Assembly (NCBI RefSeq): GCF_001411555.2
Contig: NC_049915.1
Span: 17,250,640 to 17,314,639 of the forward strand
Origin: Juglans regia
Lineage: Eukaryota; Streptophyta; Magnoliopsida; Fagales; Juglandaceae
Direction: 5' to 3'
Length of the DNA: 64,000 bases
The notes below the pieces were generated by a model. The model worked only from the letters and a program-made list of their open reading frames with translations, was not told where the DNA came from and searched no databases. The number at the start of each line of letters is the position of its first letter. Position 1 is the stretch's first letter. Of this stretch, positions 8,813-20,507 are shown one piece after another. Both the position numbers and the translations under genes were made by a program.

Positions 8813-11800
8813 TCAACTCATTTCCTTAGTGACCAAAGGAAAAATATAGGTTGGACACATCTCAATCTCACAAATGTCTTCAATGCAGTCGAGTGCAGCC
8901 TTTGCAAGCATATGAGCTGCCATATTAGCCTCACGATATACATGTGAAGCAGACCAAGTAGCAGTTGAATTCAAAATATTTTTGGCATCTGTAATGAGAC
9001 ATCCACCCATGCTCCAGTTGGAATCATCTTGGTTCAAAAGATCCACTACCTGTTTTGAATCCCCCTCCAGGCATAATTGTCTTAAACCCAAATCCTTGCA
9101 AAAAACAGTTGCCATAAGGATTCCATAAGCTTCTGCATCAAAAGCACTGCCTCTTAGGGGTCTGTTAGCACGAAGAGCGCCTACCACAAGGCATTGATGG
9201 TCTCTTATGATTACACCTATACCAAATTTTCCTTCCCTCGATTGCATAGCTGCGTCCCAATTAACTTGTAGGATCCCTACTGCAGGTTTTGTCCATCTAT
9301 TAGCTCTTGCCAGAAACTTTGTGTTAAGACCAGTTTTCTGTTGGAGGGACTCCTTGTGAGATGAAATTACTGTCCTGACCTGATCTGTGATTATCTGTGG
9401 ATGTTTAAAACCTTTCCCATGCAAACTATCATTTCTTCTAGACCATATCACCCTCATTGTGACTGCAACTTCGTCTAACTCCATTGGAGCAAGTGTGCCA
9501 ACCAAGCTTGCCCAAACATTGAAAATCAAGTCACTTTGAAGGGATAATTTATGCACTTTCATTGGACCTTGGCTCCACACGTCTCTTGCCCCAATACAGC
9601 CCCATAAGGCATGGCCAGAAGTCTCAGGTTCTTGGTTGCATATTAGACAGAGGCTGTCCTCTACTACCTTTCTCCTTTTAAGATTAGCCAGAGTGGGAAG
9701 GGCCTCACTGCATGCTTTCCATATAAACATCTTGGTGGCAGGAGGTACATTAAGTTTCCAAATTTTCTTCCACACTTGGCAGTCCCTTTGCTTGCTTGAT
9801 GATTCCCCTTCTTGTTCTCTTTCCAAATCTTTGCTAAGATGGTAACCACTTTTGACTGTGTATTTGTTATTTTGGGAGAACTGCCATATAAGTATGTCTT
9901 CTCTCCCCCCTAAACTGATGGGAATGGCTTTGATACCTTCTATTTCCTGAGGGGTGAACAATTCACAAAGGAGAGGTTCCTGCCATTGCTTCAGGTGGGG
10001 TTCAATAATATCACTAACCTTGTCACATCAGCAGTCTGCTTCTCGAGGAGTCAAGCTCTTTTGGGCAGGTAGTGAGGGAATCCATCTGTCCTGCCAAATG
10101 TTGATCTTCTGACCATTTCCAAGCCTCCATATGAGACCTTTCTTTAGCAAGGTTAAGCCAGCATGAATGCCTCTCCATGCAAAGGAAGGCCTTGTCCGAA
10201 CTTTGCTTCAAGCAAGTCTCCTTTGTTAAAATACTTTTGCTTTAACACTTGTGCCACTAGGGATGTTGGATTTTGAAGAATCCTCCATCCCTGTTTTGAG
10301 AGTAGAGCAAGGTTAAAACATCTTAGATCTCCAAAACCAAGGCCTCCCATTTCTTTGCTGCCACTGAGTTGCTTCCACTTAACCCATTGAATTTTGGAAG
10401 AATCTTCATTGAATCCCCACCAGAATTTCCTAAGAATCTGATTTAACTTCCTGGTAATGGATACTGGTAACAGGAACATTCCCATTGCATAGGTGAGGAT
10501 GGCTTGAAGGACTGCCTTGAGCAAAATCTCCTTTCCTGCTGCAGATAGAAACTTAGTCCTCCAGTTAGAGACTCGAGTCCAGGTTCTGTCAATTAGGGAA
10601 TGGAATGAGGCAATCTTTTTTTTACCCACCAAAGCAGGTAGGCCCAAGTATCTTTGAAAGCTAGATGTGGATTGGACACCTGCTAGCAGCAATATCTGTT
10701 GCTGAGTAATCTAAGCAGTGTTCTTACTAAAGAAAATAGCAGATTTATCCTTGTTTAGTACCTGTCCTGATCCTTTCTCGTAAAGATCAAGGATATTTAG
10801 CACACACTTGATTTCCTCATGCTTTGCTCGACAGAAAAGGAGACTGTCATCAGCAAAGAAAAGATGGTTCACAGTGATTGGGCCTCTACCAATAGGAGCA
10901 GGAGTTAAGTTGCCACATGCCTCAGCTTGGTTTAGAAGAGAAGTGAGGGCTTTTGCACATAAGATAAAAAGATAAGGGGACAGAGGGTCCCCTTGTCTTA
11001 GGCCCCTTGAAGGCACAAAAATCTGTTGAGGTTCTCCATTTACAAGAATTGAGTAAGAGACAGAATTTAGGCAAGCTTGAATGATGTGGATCCAGTGGGA
11101 AGGAAAGTCCATCTTGATCATAATGGCTTCAATGAATTTCCACTCTACCCTATCATATGCCTTGCTCATGTCCAATTTAAGGGCCATAAAACCTTTTTTT
11201 CCTTGCATTCTTGAGTTCATAGAGTGTAGAATCTCATAGGCTACCATGGTATTGTCAGTTATTAGCCTTTCAGGTACAAAGGCACTCTGGTTGGGGGCAA
11301 TGATCTGGGGCAGTATCTTTTTCAGTCTGTTAGCAATGGTTTTGGACACAATCTTGTATAATACATTACAAAGACTGATGGGCCTGTAATCAGCTACTTT
11401 TGTGGGACTTTTGACTTTGGGAATGAGTGAGATATATGTATCATTAACATCATTGAGCAAGCCCCCATGATTGAGAAACTTAAGAGCATAACTGCACACT
11501 TGGTCACCAACTACCTCCCAATGTTTTTGGTAGAACTGAGCAGGGAACCCATCAGGACTTGGCGACCCTAAGGGGTTCATATGAAATACTGTTGCATTGA
11601 TTTCTTCCCTAGTGAAAGGATTTAAAAGCCAGGCCTTCATGTCCATATCTAGTCTAGTATCCAGTGCAATCAAACATTGTTCAACAGATGAAGGATGGGA
11701 AGTGGTAAAAAGAGAGGAGAAATAACCTGTGAAGACCTCTCCAATTTCTGACTATTTTGTAACACTTCTTCCTTGGGAGTCCTCTATGCACTTGATTGCA

Positions 11801-12924
11801 TTAATTTTCCTTCTTTGGTTTGCTTGCATGTGAAAGTATTGAGTGTTCCTATCCCCATGTTTAAGCCAGTGTTGTTTCGCTCTTTGTTTCCACTTGCTAT
11901 CATTTGCTGTTATGGATGATACCACCTCCCCTAGAATAAGTTTCATAGCTGTTAAGTGCTCACCTGTACCTGTATTCTGAAGATGCCCAATGCTTTGTTT
12001 CCCCTTTAAAATAACCATCTCTTCTTCTTGCTTTAGTGTCTGCCTTCAAGTCAACAGATCCTTTTGGCAGAATTCAAGTTTAGTCCTTAGTAGTTTGGCC
12101 TTACTATCTGTTATACAAGTTTTCTGCCATGCCTCACTCACCACCTGCTTGCATTCTTCCTTCAGTTCCCAGGCCAATTCATATCTGAAACACCATCTTT
12201 TCCTCTTCATCCCATGATTGGTGTTATGTAAGCTGATTGACAAGGGAGAATGATCAGACATAATGGCAGGGAGAACATTGCATACTCCCTGGGTATAGAT
12301 ATCATTCCATTCCTTGTTTCCAAAGGCCCTATCAATTTTTTCTTTTGTAAAATCCCTACCATTTCTATTGTTCAACCAAGTAAATTCCTATCTATGTGAG
12401 TGGATGTCATTGAGACCACAATACTCCACAGCTTGTCTGAACTCCTCAATCTGTTTATATGGTCTACTAGCTCCACTTATCTTTTCACATTGATGGAGGA
12501 TCTCATTAAAATCTCCCGCACATAACCAAGCTATGGAGCTAGTTAGTTTGAGCATCTTTAACAGTTGCCAACTACTAATTCTTTTCCCTGTGTCTGGATG
12601 TCCGTAGAAACCTGTGAATTGCCATGTTGGTCCACTCCTTTCCTCCTGGATCAAAGCACTAATATGCCATCTTGTATAATTGATAATTTTAACACTCCAT
12701 TCCTCTTTCCAAAGAAGAGCAATACCCCCACTGAATCCCACACAGTCCACTGAGAAGCATCCGTCCATCTGCATGCATCTCCTAACTACCTCCATCCTAT
12801 TCCTTCTACATTTAGTTTCCACTAGGAAAACTAAATTGGGGTACTTTTCCTTAGTTAAATTCCTAAGGACATTAACTGTCCGAGGGTTCCCAAGCCCTCG
12901 GCAGTTCCACACCAAGATGCCCAT
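8813..12924 (-). pseudogene. LINE ORF2: endonuclease / reverse transcriptase / RNase H, broken
   Basis: Reading on the minus strand, 12924-12388 begins MGILVWNCRGLGNPRT and contains AGDFNEIL, the apurinic-endonuclease-like domain. 12375-12046 continues with SDHSPLSISL, the end of that domain. 11673-10711 is the reverse transcriptase with ADYRPISLCNVLYK, GLRQGDPLSPYLF and the catalytic FADD motif. 10692-10153 is the thumb region. 9961-8813 holds a zf-RVT cysteine cluster (CLICNQEPETSGHALWGC) and an RNase H of the plant RVT_3 type (VNWDAAM.., EAYGILMA.., EGDSKQVVDLL). Stops or frame changes between the blocks (near 12385, 12030, 11745, 10700 and 10000) mean no full ORF2 protein can be made. Confidence 0.92.
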
Positions 12925-13108
12925 TGATGATGGCAGGGCTGGGAACCAGCCTCTGCCTCATCCATGGTAATTCCTTTGTTATCATAACATCTCTTTGTCT
13001 TCTTTGCAAAGCCTTCCTGCAGAGATGATCTCCTTTTACAACCCCTTGCATATCTGTTCCTCGCAATACCCTTTGGATTTTCAGCTAAGTTTGCTTTACC
13101 ATTGCCTT

Positions 13109-14506
13109 CTATGCTGTATTAGTATCACTTTTACGAGCTTTCCTTTTCCATTTCTTCAAATTACTCATGCCATTAACATTAATCGATGCCATGGTAATAT
13201 CTTTGCCACGTAATATATCTAGGGACATCCTTTTATTTTGATCATACTCTTTTAAACCACTTACCTCAACAGTAGGAGTTATCACAATGCCTTTTGTAAT
13301 TTCCCGCCCTTCTACTTCACAAACTAAAACCTTTGTAGGACCATGAGGGATATAATTACCTGAAGTTGGGTTGGCTACATCAGCCATCCCCACTTGGGGA
13401 CCATGATTGTCTTGGAGGACAAAAGGTTTTAAAAACCTATCACCCTCCAATACAGAGGTAGTCTATGCATGGTCAGAGAGTTGACTTACCTCCTTTTTTC
13501 CAAACATGTTCCCGAGGCATAGATCATTAGGAGTTCCTACTCCTTCTGTGCCCTCAGTTGATGGCTGGTATGGGCCTGCCCGAAAACCTTCTTCCTTTTT
13601 TTCCACTGTCTCCTTCTCCTTCGCCACCTTTTCTGGATAGACCTCTGTTACCTTGTGCATTGAAACTTCTTGGACCAAATTGCCCTTTCTACCTTGCTGA
13701 CCTCTCTGTTGATTGTTTCCGCCCTTAGAGCCACCATATCTTCATGTATCAAAAATGTTTGTGTTCTTGGGTTGTCCTCGAAGCCATGGACCAAACTGAG
13801 TAGAAACCTGTGTGTCTCCTTGATGAGTAGAACGTGATCTCAAGCACCCTTTTCCTTTGTGATTAAGAACACCACAATGAAAACAAAAGTTCTGCAGTCT
13901 CTCATATTTAATAGAAATCCAATGTTGTTTATCGTCAAGCTTTAACCATTTCCCTCGTAACAATGGTTTGTTGAGGTCCACAGCCACCCTTACTCTGAGG
14001 CACCTCCCCCATGCACGACCATCTGTCTCCGCCTCAACTCTAATGACATGGCCTATGGACTCTGCAAATTGCTCTCCAAAACTTTCTGTCATAACTGAAA
14101 GTGGAAGGTTATGTAGTTGTATCCAGAAAGGCTCAAAATGAAATTGCAGTGCCTCTATGGATACATTGACATCCACCTCCATCATGGTGAGTAGGTGTCT
14201 GTCAAAGAACCATGGACGTCCACTCAAGACCTTATCTTTGTCTTCTATCTTTTGAAAATCGATCAGAAATGCTTGTTCACCCAGCTCCTTAAAGGTTACC
14301 CAGCCTTCCAACCTCCATATCTGGGACATTGTAGTTCTAAAACCATCGCTATTAACTCCCTTCTCGGTCAGAGCCTTCCCCACTATACAGTATTGGCCCC
14401 GTTTCTCCTCTCTGTTTGTATTTCCTTGTTTGAAATGGAAACATTCGCTCTCTTCTTTGGAGAGTTGTAACCTCTCCCATCGTGATGCCAAATCCTCATA
14501 CTCCAT
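13109..14506 (-). pseudogene. LINE ORF1: nucleic-acid-binding protein, broken
   Basis: The largest open part, 14506-13742 (254 aa), starts MEYEDLASRWERLQLSKEES. It has a DUF4283-like region and then the CCHC zinc knuckle CFHCGVLNHKGKGC near residues 209-222. Plant L1 ORF1 proteins have this DUF4283 plus zinc-knuckle order and coat the element RNA. Continuations in other frames (13678-13463, 13450-13109) look like the low-complexity C-terminal half, so at least two frameshifts are present. The stretch lies just upstream of ORF2 on the same strand, as expected. Confidence 0.8.
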
Positions 14507-14698
14507 TACGTCTTACCACCCAGAACCCCGTAACAGAACACAGGTAAAAGGAAAAAAACACCAGCTCACAGGAGGTGAGATTTTAAACCTTTGATGGATA
14601 CAAAGGCACTTGAACCTCACACTTTCTCCCAGAGAAAGAGAAGGCACTCTTTCGCTCTCTTCTTTGGAGAGTTATGAAAATAGCACGACTTTATTAAT

Positions 14699-15364
14699 AC
14701 TCTTTAGAGTTCTTATGTTCATCATTCTTAAAAATTTTTTGTATTGTTATTTAGATTTAATGAGTACCCTTTTATTGTCCGTTGCTAATTAACTATACAT
14801 ACTTGTTCATGTCATTGTATGCGAGGGTGTATGACCCGATCGGCCAACCTCCAAACGTCACCACTTCTGTCAAATCATAAACGTCACAACTGAGACCTTG
14901 CCATTGGATTTTATCCCCCACAAATTTTAAAAAAATATATTGAGACTTTTGACATATACAGTACGTATTTAATTACTTGTTACTAATAGAGTCCATACTA
15001 TATTTTAAGTGAAATAGACAAAACAGAATCTGTATTATATATCCTGCATCACTTATTCTATATAATCTTACGGAGCCAATCGCAAACACATTCCTTAAAT
15101 CAAAGCTCGAAATTATATTTTGCAAAATTTAGTCAAAATTACATAAATATCACAAGAAGATGAGTGATTAGGCTCTATTTTATCACAAGAACATGTAGGT
15201 AGCTAATCAAACCAAGCTGACAAACAAATTAAAATCAAGATCTATTTTATCAATGCTCATTGAAAAAAAAAAAAGAAGAAGAAGAAGACAAACTAACTAA
15301 TCAATTAGTTGGCACTACATGAAGTGATTAGGCTTTTTGCAAGACAAAAATCGTTGTTAACTGT
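14699..15364. other. LTR-like remnant and PHT1 3' flank
   Basis: About 14780-14890 (GTGTATGACCCGATCGGCC.., AACGTCACCACTTCTG) resembles the ends of the LTR-like blocks at 27450-27530 and 35740-35800. The remainder is AT-rich, has an A-rich tract with GAA repeats near 15260-15290, and leads into the 3' end of the PHT1 pseudogene. No gene was seen. Confidence 0.4.
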
Positions 15365-16155
15365 TTAAACTTTGTAGGGTTCATGCTCTTCTCCTCCAGC
15401 TTCTCCCTCCCTCGACATTTCCTCCAGCGGTTTTCCCTTCGACCTCGAGATCACCAAAAATGTGAAGCATAGCCCAAGCACATTGACAAAAGCGAGCACA
15501 AGGAGGGAATTTCTCATTCCAACTCCAGTAGGGTACCCCGGATCAGCCTTCGACTTGTCTTGGATTTGTGATACATATAAGAACCCAAAAGCTCCCACAA
15601 TTGCACCAGCTTTCCCTGAAGCAGCCGAAATACCATGGCAACTTGATCGAAGCCTTGCAGGGAAGATCTCTGCGGGTACGATGAACGTAGTGCTATTTGG
15701 CCCAAAATTGACGAAGAAAAAGGTTAGCGCATACATTACCACAAAGCCAATACGGTTTGCCTTCTGTGTCTAGTGCTGGTAAGGAATGGCTAGGGCATAC
15801 ATGAAAACTTACATGAAAAAAAATCCAATTAGCTGAATGGCAAAATGTCTGATATGATCGATGAGTGCAACTGTGACCCAGTATCCAGGAACAGTGCCGC
15901 AGAGAGCAATCAAGGTTTGAGCCCTTGCAATCTTGAAGAGCTGGTCAAGGGCGCTCGTGTTTTTTGCAAAATGGATCCAACCAACTGCATTGAAAATTTC
16001 CTTTTGAAACAGATTCTGACTATAATATGCAATGTCCAACAAGAACCATGTCATTGTCGATCCCAACAAGTGTAGCCCATGGCGAGCAATAAATTCTGAG
16101 GAGAACAACCCGAAAGAATTACTTCTTTGATCAACCACCACGACCTTCTAATCCT

Positions 16156-16217
16156 CCTCTTTCACCTCCGTCACTACTTGAATCTCAATGTTCAAGTAGT
16201 GACAGAGGTGAAAGAGG
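16156..16217. repeat. 27-bp inverted repeat (hairpin) inside PHT1
   Basis: The arms 16156-16182 and 16191-16217 are reverse complements with one mismatch (CCTCTTTCACCTC.GTCACT... on the left). An 8-base loop TCTCAATG separates them. The loop sequence with its flank recurs just downstream as TTGAATCTCAATGG. It lies where the PHT1 central cytoplasmic loop would be encoded and disrupts the frame. Confidence 0.85.
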
Positions 16218-16430
16218 CAGTGAAAGAGCCATTGAATCTCAATGGCGGATCACTACTTGGCATGCTTTCTGGTGATTCTTGGCAACTAAGGCAGTGTAAA
16301 GAGGGGTTTCCAGCATCTTCATGCGACAATAGAATGTCAAAGCAGCTGGCACTACGCCGAACATGAGAATGATCTGCCATAGATAGTCTGCCTGAGGGAC
16401 AGTGGATCCGCCAGGATCGACGGAGTAAGC

Positions 16431-16472
16431 GTTGGCCTAGAATAGATCACGGTTGGCCTAGAATAGATCACG
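16431..16472. repeat. 21-bp perfect tandem duplication in PHT1
   Basis: GTTGGCCTAGAATAGATCAC plus G occurs twice in succession. On the PHT1 coding strand each copy encodes RDLF followed by a TAG stop, so the duplication doubles an existing nonsense codon. Confidence 0.9.
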
Positions 16473-16639
16473 AAAGATGGTAGAAACTAATATAGCCACA
16501 GTTCCACCATAGAGAATTCCAAACCCTTGCATAGCGAAAACTGCAGCAATGAAAGCCCCCCAAGCTCTCTTGTTTGAATACTCAGCCATGATCGTTGCAA
16601 AGAGCGGGTAATTTCCACCGATACCAAACCCCAGCCAAA

Positions 16640-16740
16640 ACCTGAAAAAACAAATAAGAAGTGTGCTTTAGTATCATGAGCAAAGGTGGACAACAACAGA
16701 TAATGACAAGTACTAAATACGAAACCCTAGCGAGAACCTG
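16640..16740 (-). other. Intron-like insert in the PHT1 coding region
   Basis: On the minus strand the FFRF-LGF motif is encoded twice: TTTTTTCAGGTTCTCGCTAG near 16740 and TTTTTTCAGGTTTTGGCTGG near 16640. About 97 non-coding bases lie between. The layout looks like an intron with a CAG acceptor whose flanks were duplicated. It may be a genuine PHT1 intron or a later duplication. Confidence 0.4.
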
Positions 16741-16976
16741 AAAAAACGCAAAGTCTCTATCACCGCCTTTGGGGGGCTCCCAAACGAAGGCCCAGAACCA
16801 AAGAAGTACACGACCATAAGCAAGAGCGTGATGCCATAGATGCGCTTCCAACCCAACCTATCACCAAGCCAACCGAAAAAAAGCTGCCCAGCTAAGGTTC
16901 CGGAGAATGCAACTCCATTAATAGCGGGGACGACGTTAGGCGGCAGACTAGCGGGCTTCGATGATCCCTTGACGTG

Positions 16977-17311
16977 TGTTGAAGCATCCAGCCTGGCATC
17001 CACGACACAAGGCACATTGCAAGGAATCTCCAAGTCAGCAGCCTCTCTAGAACCTTCAGGAATAACACAGGACAAGTTGTGAATTCTGTTTCTTTGTAAA
17101 ATCTGTTGTAACGGCCTTGGCAGAGCACTATAACAAACTCTGCCAAGCACCACCTCATTGTATGCACGCCTACTGCTTGCAGTAAGGTCTAGGACAGCTC
17201 ACAGCAGCTCATTATTTGTGTATATATACAGCACTGTTATACAATCAAAAATCATGAATGAAAAGTGAAAATATTTCCTTGCAAAAGCTTCTCTGTTCTC
17301 TAGTCTTTACA
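16977..17311 (+). repeat. Left LTR of the PHT1-inserted Copia element
   Basis: The LTR starts TGTTGAAGCATCCAGCCTGG and ends TCTAGTCTTTACA. It is followed directly by TGGTATCATAGC, a primer-binding-site-like sequence for initiator tRNA-Met. It contains a TATATATAC box near 17222. Confidence 0.88.
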
Positions 17312-17336
17312 TGGTATCATAGCACACACTAGACTA

Positions 17337-20140
17337 ATGTCTTCTTCCCAAATGGCTAGCGATATCTCCTCTCTTAGCAAAAACTCCCCTCCTTCCGTTC
17401 AACTCTCAAATAATTTCTCTCATGTAGTATCAGTAAAACTAAGCTCTGAAAATTATCTGCTATGGCGTGCTCAAATCATACCATATCTCCATGGTCAAGA
17501 ACTCTTTCATTTTGTCGATGGTTCCACTCCACCACCATCTCCCTTCAAATCTGTCCCACCTTCTCCATCTACCTCTCCTCTTCCACAAACCAGTCCAGAG
17601 TATCTTCAGTGGCGTCGGACTGACCAACTACTCTTGAGTACACTTCTCTCTTCTCATACTGAAACCATCCTAGCCCAAGTCATCTCTTCTCGTACATCTC
17701 GGGACCTCTGGGTCACTCTAGAAGCCATGTTTACTTCCCAATCTTAAGCAAAAAATTTTCAAATCAGGCATCAACTCACTAATCTAAAAAAAGGCTCTCT
17801 CTCGATTACCGATTACTATAAAAAAGTTCGCTTGCTTTCAGACACCATGACAGCAGCTGGAGAACCTCTCTGTGATTCCGAGGTGGACTCCTACCTTCTC
17901 AACGGACTCAACTCTGAGTTCGATTCCTTAGTGATCTCGGTCACCACAAGAGCAACTCCTATCAGCTCTACTGAACTCTTTAATCATCTCCTAACTCTTG
18001 AAAGCAGAATCTCTCTACACTCTAGTCAGCAAGGCATCCTTCCCAACCCCTCTGTAAATTTCACCACACATTCCTTCTCTCGTGGTGGACGTAACCCATT
18101 TTGGGGTGGAAGAAACAATGGCTGAAATGGTCGCAACCATGGGGGTCGATCCTTCAACTCCTATCAAAACTCATCTCAACCTTCCTTTAAGCCTACTTGT
18201 CAAGTCTGCAACAAAGTAGGACATGTTGCCTTGCAGTGTCTACATCGATTTGATCAAGCATATCAACACGGACCACCTCGTTCTTTCTCAACTCACTACA
18301 CCACCTCTCAATCTCCTTTAGATCAGAATTGGTATCCCGACTCTGCGGCAACAAATCACCTCACATCCGACCTCAACAATCTCAACATCAATGCTGACCA
18401 TTATCTGGGACCTGAACAAATCTAAGTTGGTGATGGATCTAGCCTACCCATCACTCACATTGGTGATTCTCAACTCTCAACTTCCTCTACAAAAATTTTC
18501 ATACGAAATTTGCTCCATGTTCCACAAATCACCAAAAACTTAATCTTTGTTTATCAGTGTTGCAAAGATAATCATGTCTTCTTCGAATTTCATGACTCTT
18601 TTTTTTGTGTGAAGGACAAACAAACGGGAAGTCTTCTACTTCAAGGTCCAACACATAACAGGCTCTATCATTTTCCTCCAGCCATTCCCGAAAACTCCTA
18701 TGTGGCTCTTGTTGGTGAAAGGACTACAATCGGTCAATGGCATCATCGCCTCGGCCATCCTTCACTTAGGCTAGTCTCAAACATTTTGCACACCAAGTGT
18801 TTGCCTTTTGTTCCCACTAAGCCTAGCTTTTTTTGTTCTACTTGTCCACTTGCCAAATGTCGGCAACTTACCTTTTCCCACTCTGTTAATCGGTCAACTG
18901 AACCATTGGAACTTATTTTTGTAGATGTTTGGAGACCTTCCCCTTATATATCACATGATGGTTTTCGTTTCTATATCACTTTTGTGGATGATTATAGTAG
19001 ATATACTTGGTTTTATCCTCTAGCCTCTAAGGGAGATGCAACATCTACATTTTTAATGTTCCAAAAATTGGTTGAAAGACTACTTGATACAAAAATCAAA
19101 ACTGTCCAAAGCAATTGGGGGGTGAATTTCGGTCCCTCACAAATGTTCTTAAATCTCAAGGAATTACTCACTGACTCTCTTGCCCACATACTCACCAACA
19201 AAATAGTGTGGTTGAGTGAAAGCACCGTCATATTGTTGAGACGGGTTTAGCTCTCCTTGCCACGGCATCCCTCCCATACAAATTCTGGTCTGATGCTTTA
19301 TACACTGCATCACACCTCATTAATCTCCTTCCATCACCATCCGTTCAAAACAAATCACCACATTTTTTAATCTTAAAAAAAAACCAGATTATACTTTCCT
19401 CAAAATCTTTAGCAGCGAATGTTGGCCAAATCTCTGACCTTATAACAACCACAAAATACATTTTAGCTCACTTTCATGTGTATTCCTTGGGTACAGTCCA
19501 ATTCACAAAGGTTACAAATGTCTTCATGTTCAAACCAACAGGATGTACATATCAAGAGATGTCATATTCAACGAAAATTCATTTCCTTATTTAAAGTCTA
19601 TCAAACCAGACTTAAATCACACTCAACCCACCCACATCTCACTTCCCATCATCACATCTCACTCTTTGGACCGAAACCCATCCCAACACTTACCCAACAC
19701 AAACCCAATTCTAAGTCCACCATCACATGATCCAATCTCACCATCGCATGACCCAATCCTCACCTCGTCTTCTCAAACCGATTCCCCTTCTGCACCAACC
19801 TACTCGACAGCCTCCAACCCTAACCCTCTGCAACCTCCCAACCCACTACCGGCACCTCCAAGATCTCCCATTATCACACGTTCTAAAACAAATAACTCAC
19901 GTCCCAAATCATTTTCCCATGGCCAAATACCCTACCCACCACCACGGTAGTGCCTTCTCTTGACTACTGACATTCTTTAAGACCCCCTCTCCTACACAGT
20001 TGCCTCATGCTACCCTGCCTGGAGTGATGCTATGAACAAAGAATTTCAAGCTCTTCTACAAAACAAAACTTGGTCACTTGTCCCCCCTCCCCCCTCATAG
20101 AATGTTATTGGTTGCAGATGGATCTTTCGGACGAAATATC
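17337..20140 (+). pseudogene. Copia gag-pol remnant, truncated in reverse transcriptase
   Basis: gag starts at 17337 (SVKLSSENYLLWRAQIIPYL) and is interrupted by a TAA at 17745. A zinc knuckle CQVCNKVGHVALQC lies near 18205-18240. A protease remnant reads YPDSAATNHLTSDL; the usual D[ST]GAT motif has lost its glycine. The GAG-pre-integrase HHRLGHPSL..CSTCPLAKC and the integrase core FVDVW..FVDDYSRYTW follow, but the second catalytic region reads VQSNWGVNF where copia integrases have a D. Polyprotein similarity ends with MNKEFQALLQNKTWSLV..CRWIFRTKY near 20140, at the start of the RT domain. Multiple stops and frameshifts make it non-functional. Confidence 0.88.
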
Positions 20141-20148
20141 ATGTAGCT

Positions 20149-20174
20149 CATGGTATCAGAGCCAGGTTACCATG
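20149..20174. repeat. Palindromic PBS-like junction next to the inverted LTR
   Basis: The plus strand reads CATGGTA-TCAGAGCCAGGT-TACCATG. A typical copia primer-binding sequence in plus orientation (TGGTATCAGAGCCAGG) is bracketed by 7-bp inverted arms and abuts the inverted LTR. It marks the junction between the truncated RT and the inverted LTR. Confidence 0.7.
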
Positions 20175-20507
20175 TAAAGACTAGAGAACAGAGAAGCTTT
20201 TGCAAGGAAATATTTTCACTTTTCATTCATGATTTTTGATTGTATAACAGTGATGTATATATACACAAATAATGAGCTGTTGTGAGCTGTCCTAGACCTT
20301 ACTGCAAGCAGTAGGCGTGCATACAATGAGGTGGTGCTTGGCAGAGTTTGTTATAGTGCTCTGCCAAGGCCGTTACAACAGATTTTACAAAGAAACAAAA
20401 TTCACAACTTGTTCGATGTTATTCCTGAAGGTTCTAGAGATGCTGCTGACTTGGAGATTCCTTGCAATGTGCCTTGTATCGTGGATGCCAGGCTGGATGC
20501 TTCAACA
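20173..20507 (-). repeat. Right LTR of the PHT1-inserted Copia element, inverted
   Basis: The reverse complement of this 335-bp segment matches 16977-17311 with about eight differences by eye. It has the same TGTTGAAGC start and TTTACA end. Confidence 0.88.

Larger units (their letters stand above)
8731..14682 (-). mobile_element. L1-type LINE, structurally full length
   Basis: The element is flanked by a perfect 16-bp direct repeat, GCACGACTTTATTAAT, at 8715-8730 and 14683-14698. This is a typical target duplication of target-primed reverse transcription. On the minus strand it runs 5' (14682) to 3' (8731) and ends in a short A-run (TTTTTT on plus). It carries ORF1 (zinc-knuckle protein) and then ORF2 (endonuclease, reverse transcriptase, RNase H). 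The total of about 5.95 kb is the usual size for plant L1 elements. Several frameshifts and stops show it is inactive, but the perfect target duplication implies it is not ancient. Confidence 0.92.
16977..20507 (+). mobile_element. Copia LTR retrotransposon with inverted LTRs, inserted in PHT1
   Basis: The insert begins with a 335-bp LTR in plus orientation (16977-17311) and ends with the same LTR in minus orientation (20173-20507). By eye they differ at about eight positions. Flanking target duplications are ACGTG (16972-16976) and ATGTG (20508-20512), 5 bp with one CpG-type transition, and they sit at the YYHV codons of PHT1. The inside carries a gag-pol remnant that stops early in the reverse transcriptase. 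Normal LTRs are direct repeats, so the structure is aberrant. Confidence 0.88.

Noticed and set aside
9636..9845. Plus-strand frames opposite the LINE ORF2
   Set aside because: Antisense shadows of the RNase H and zf-RVT coding region.
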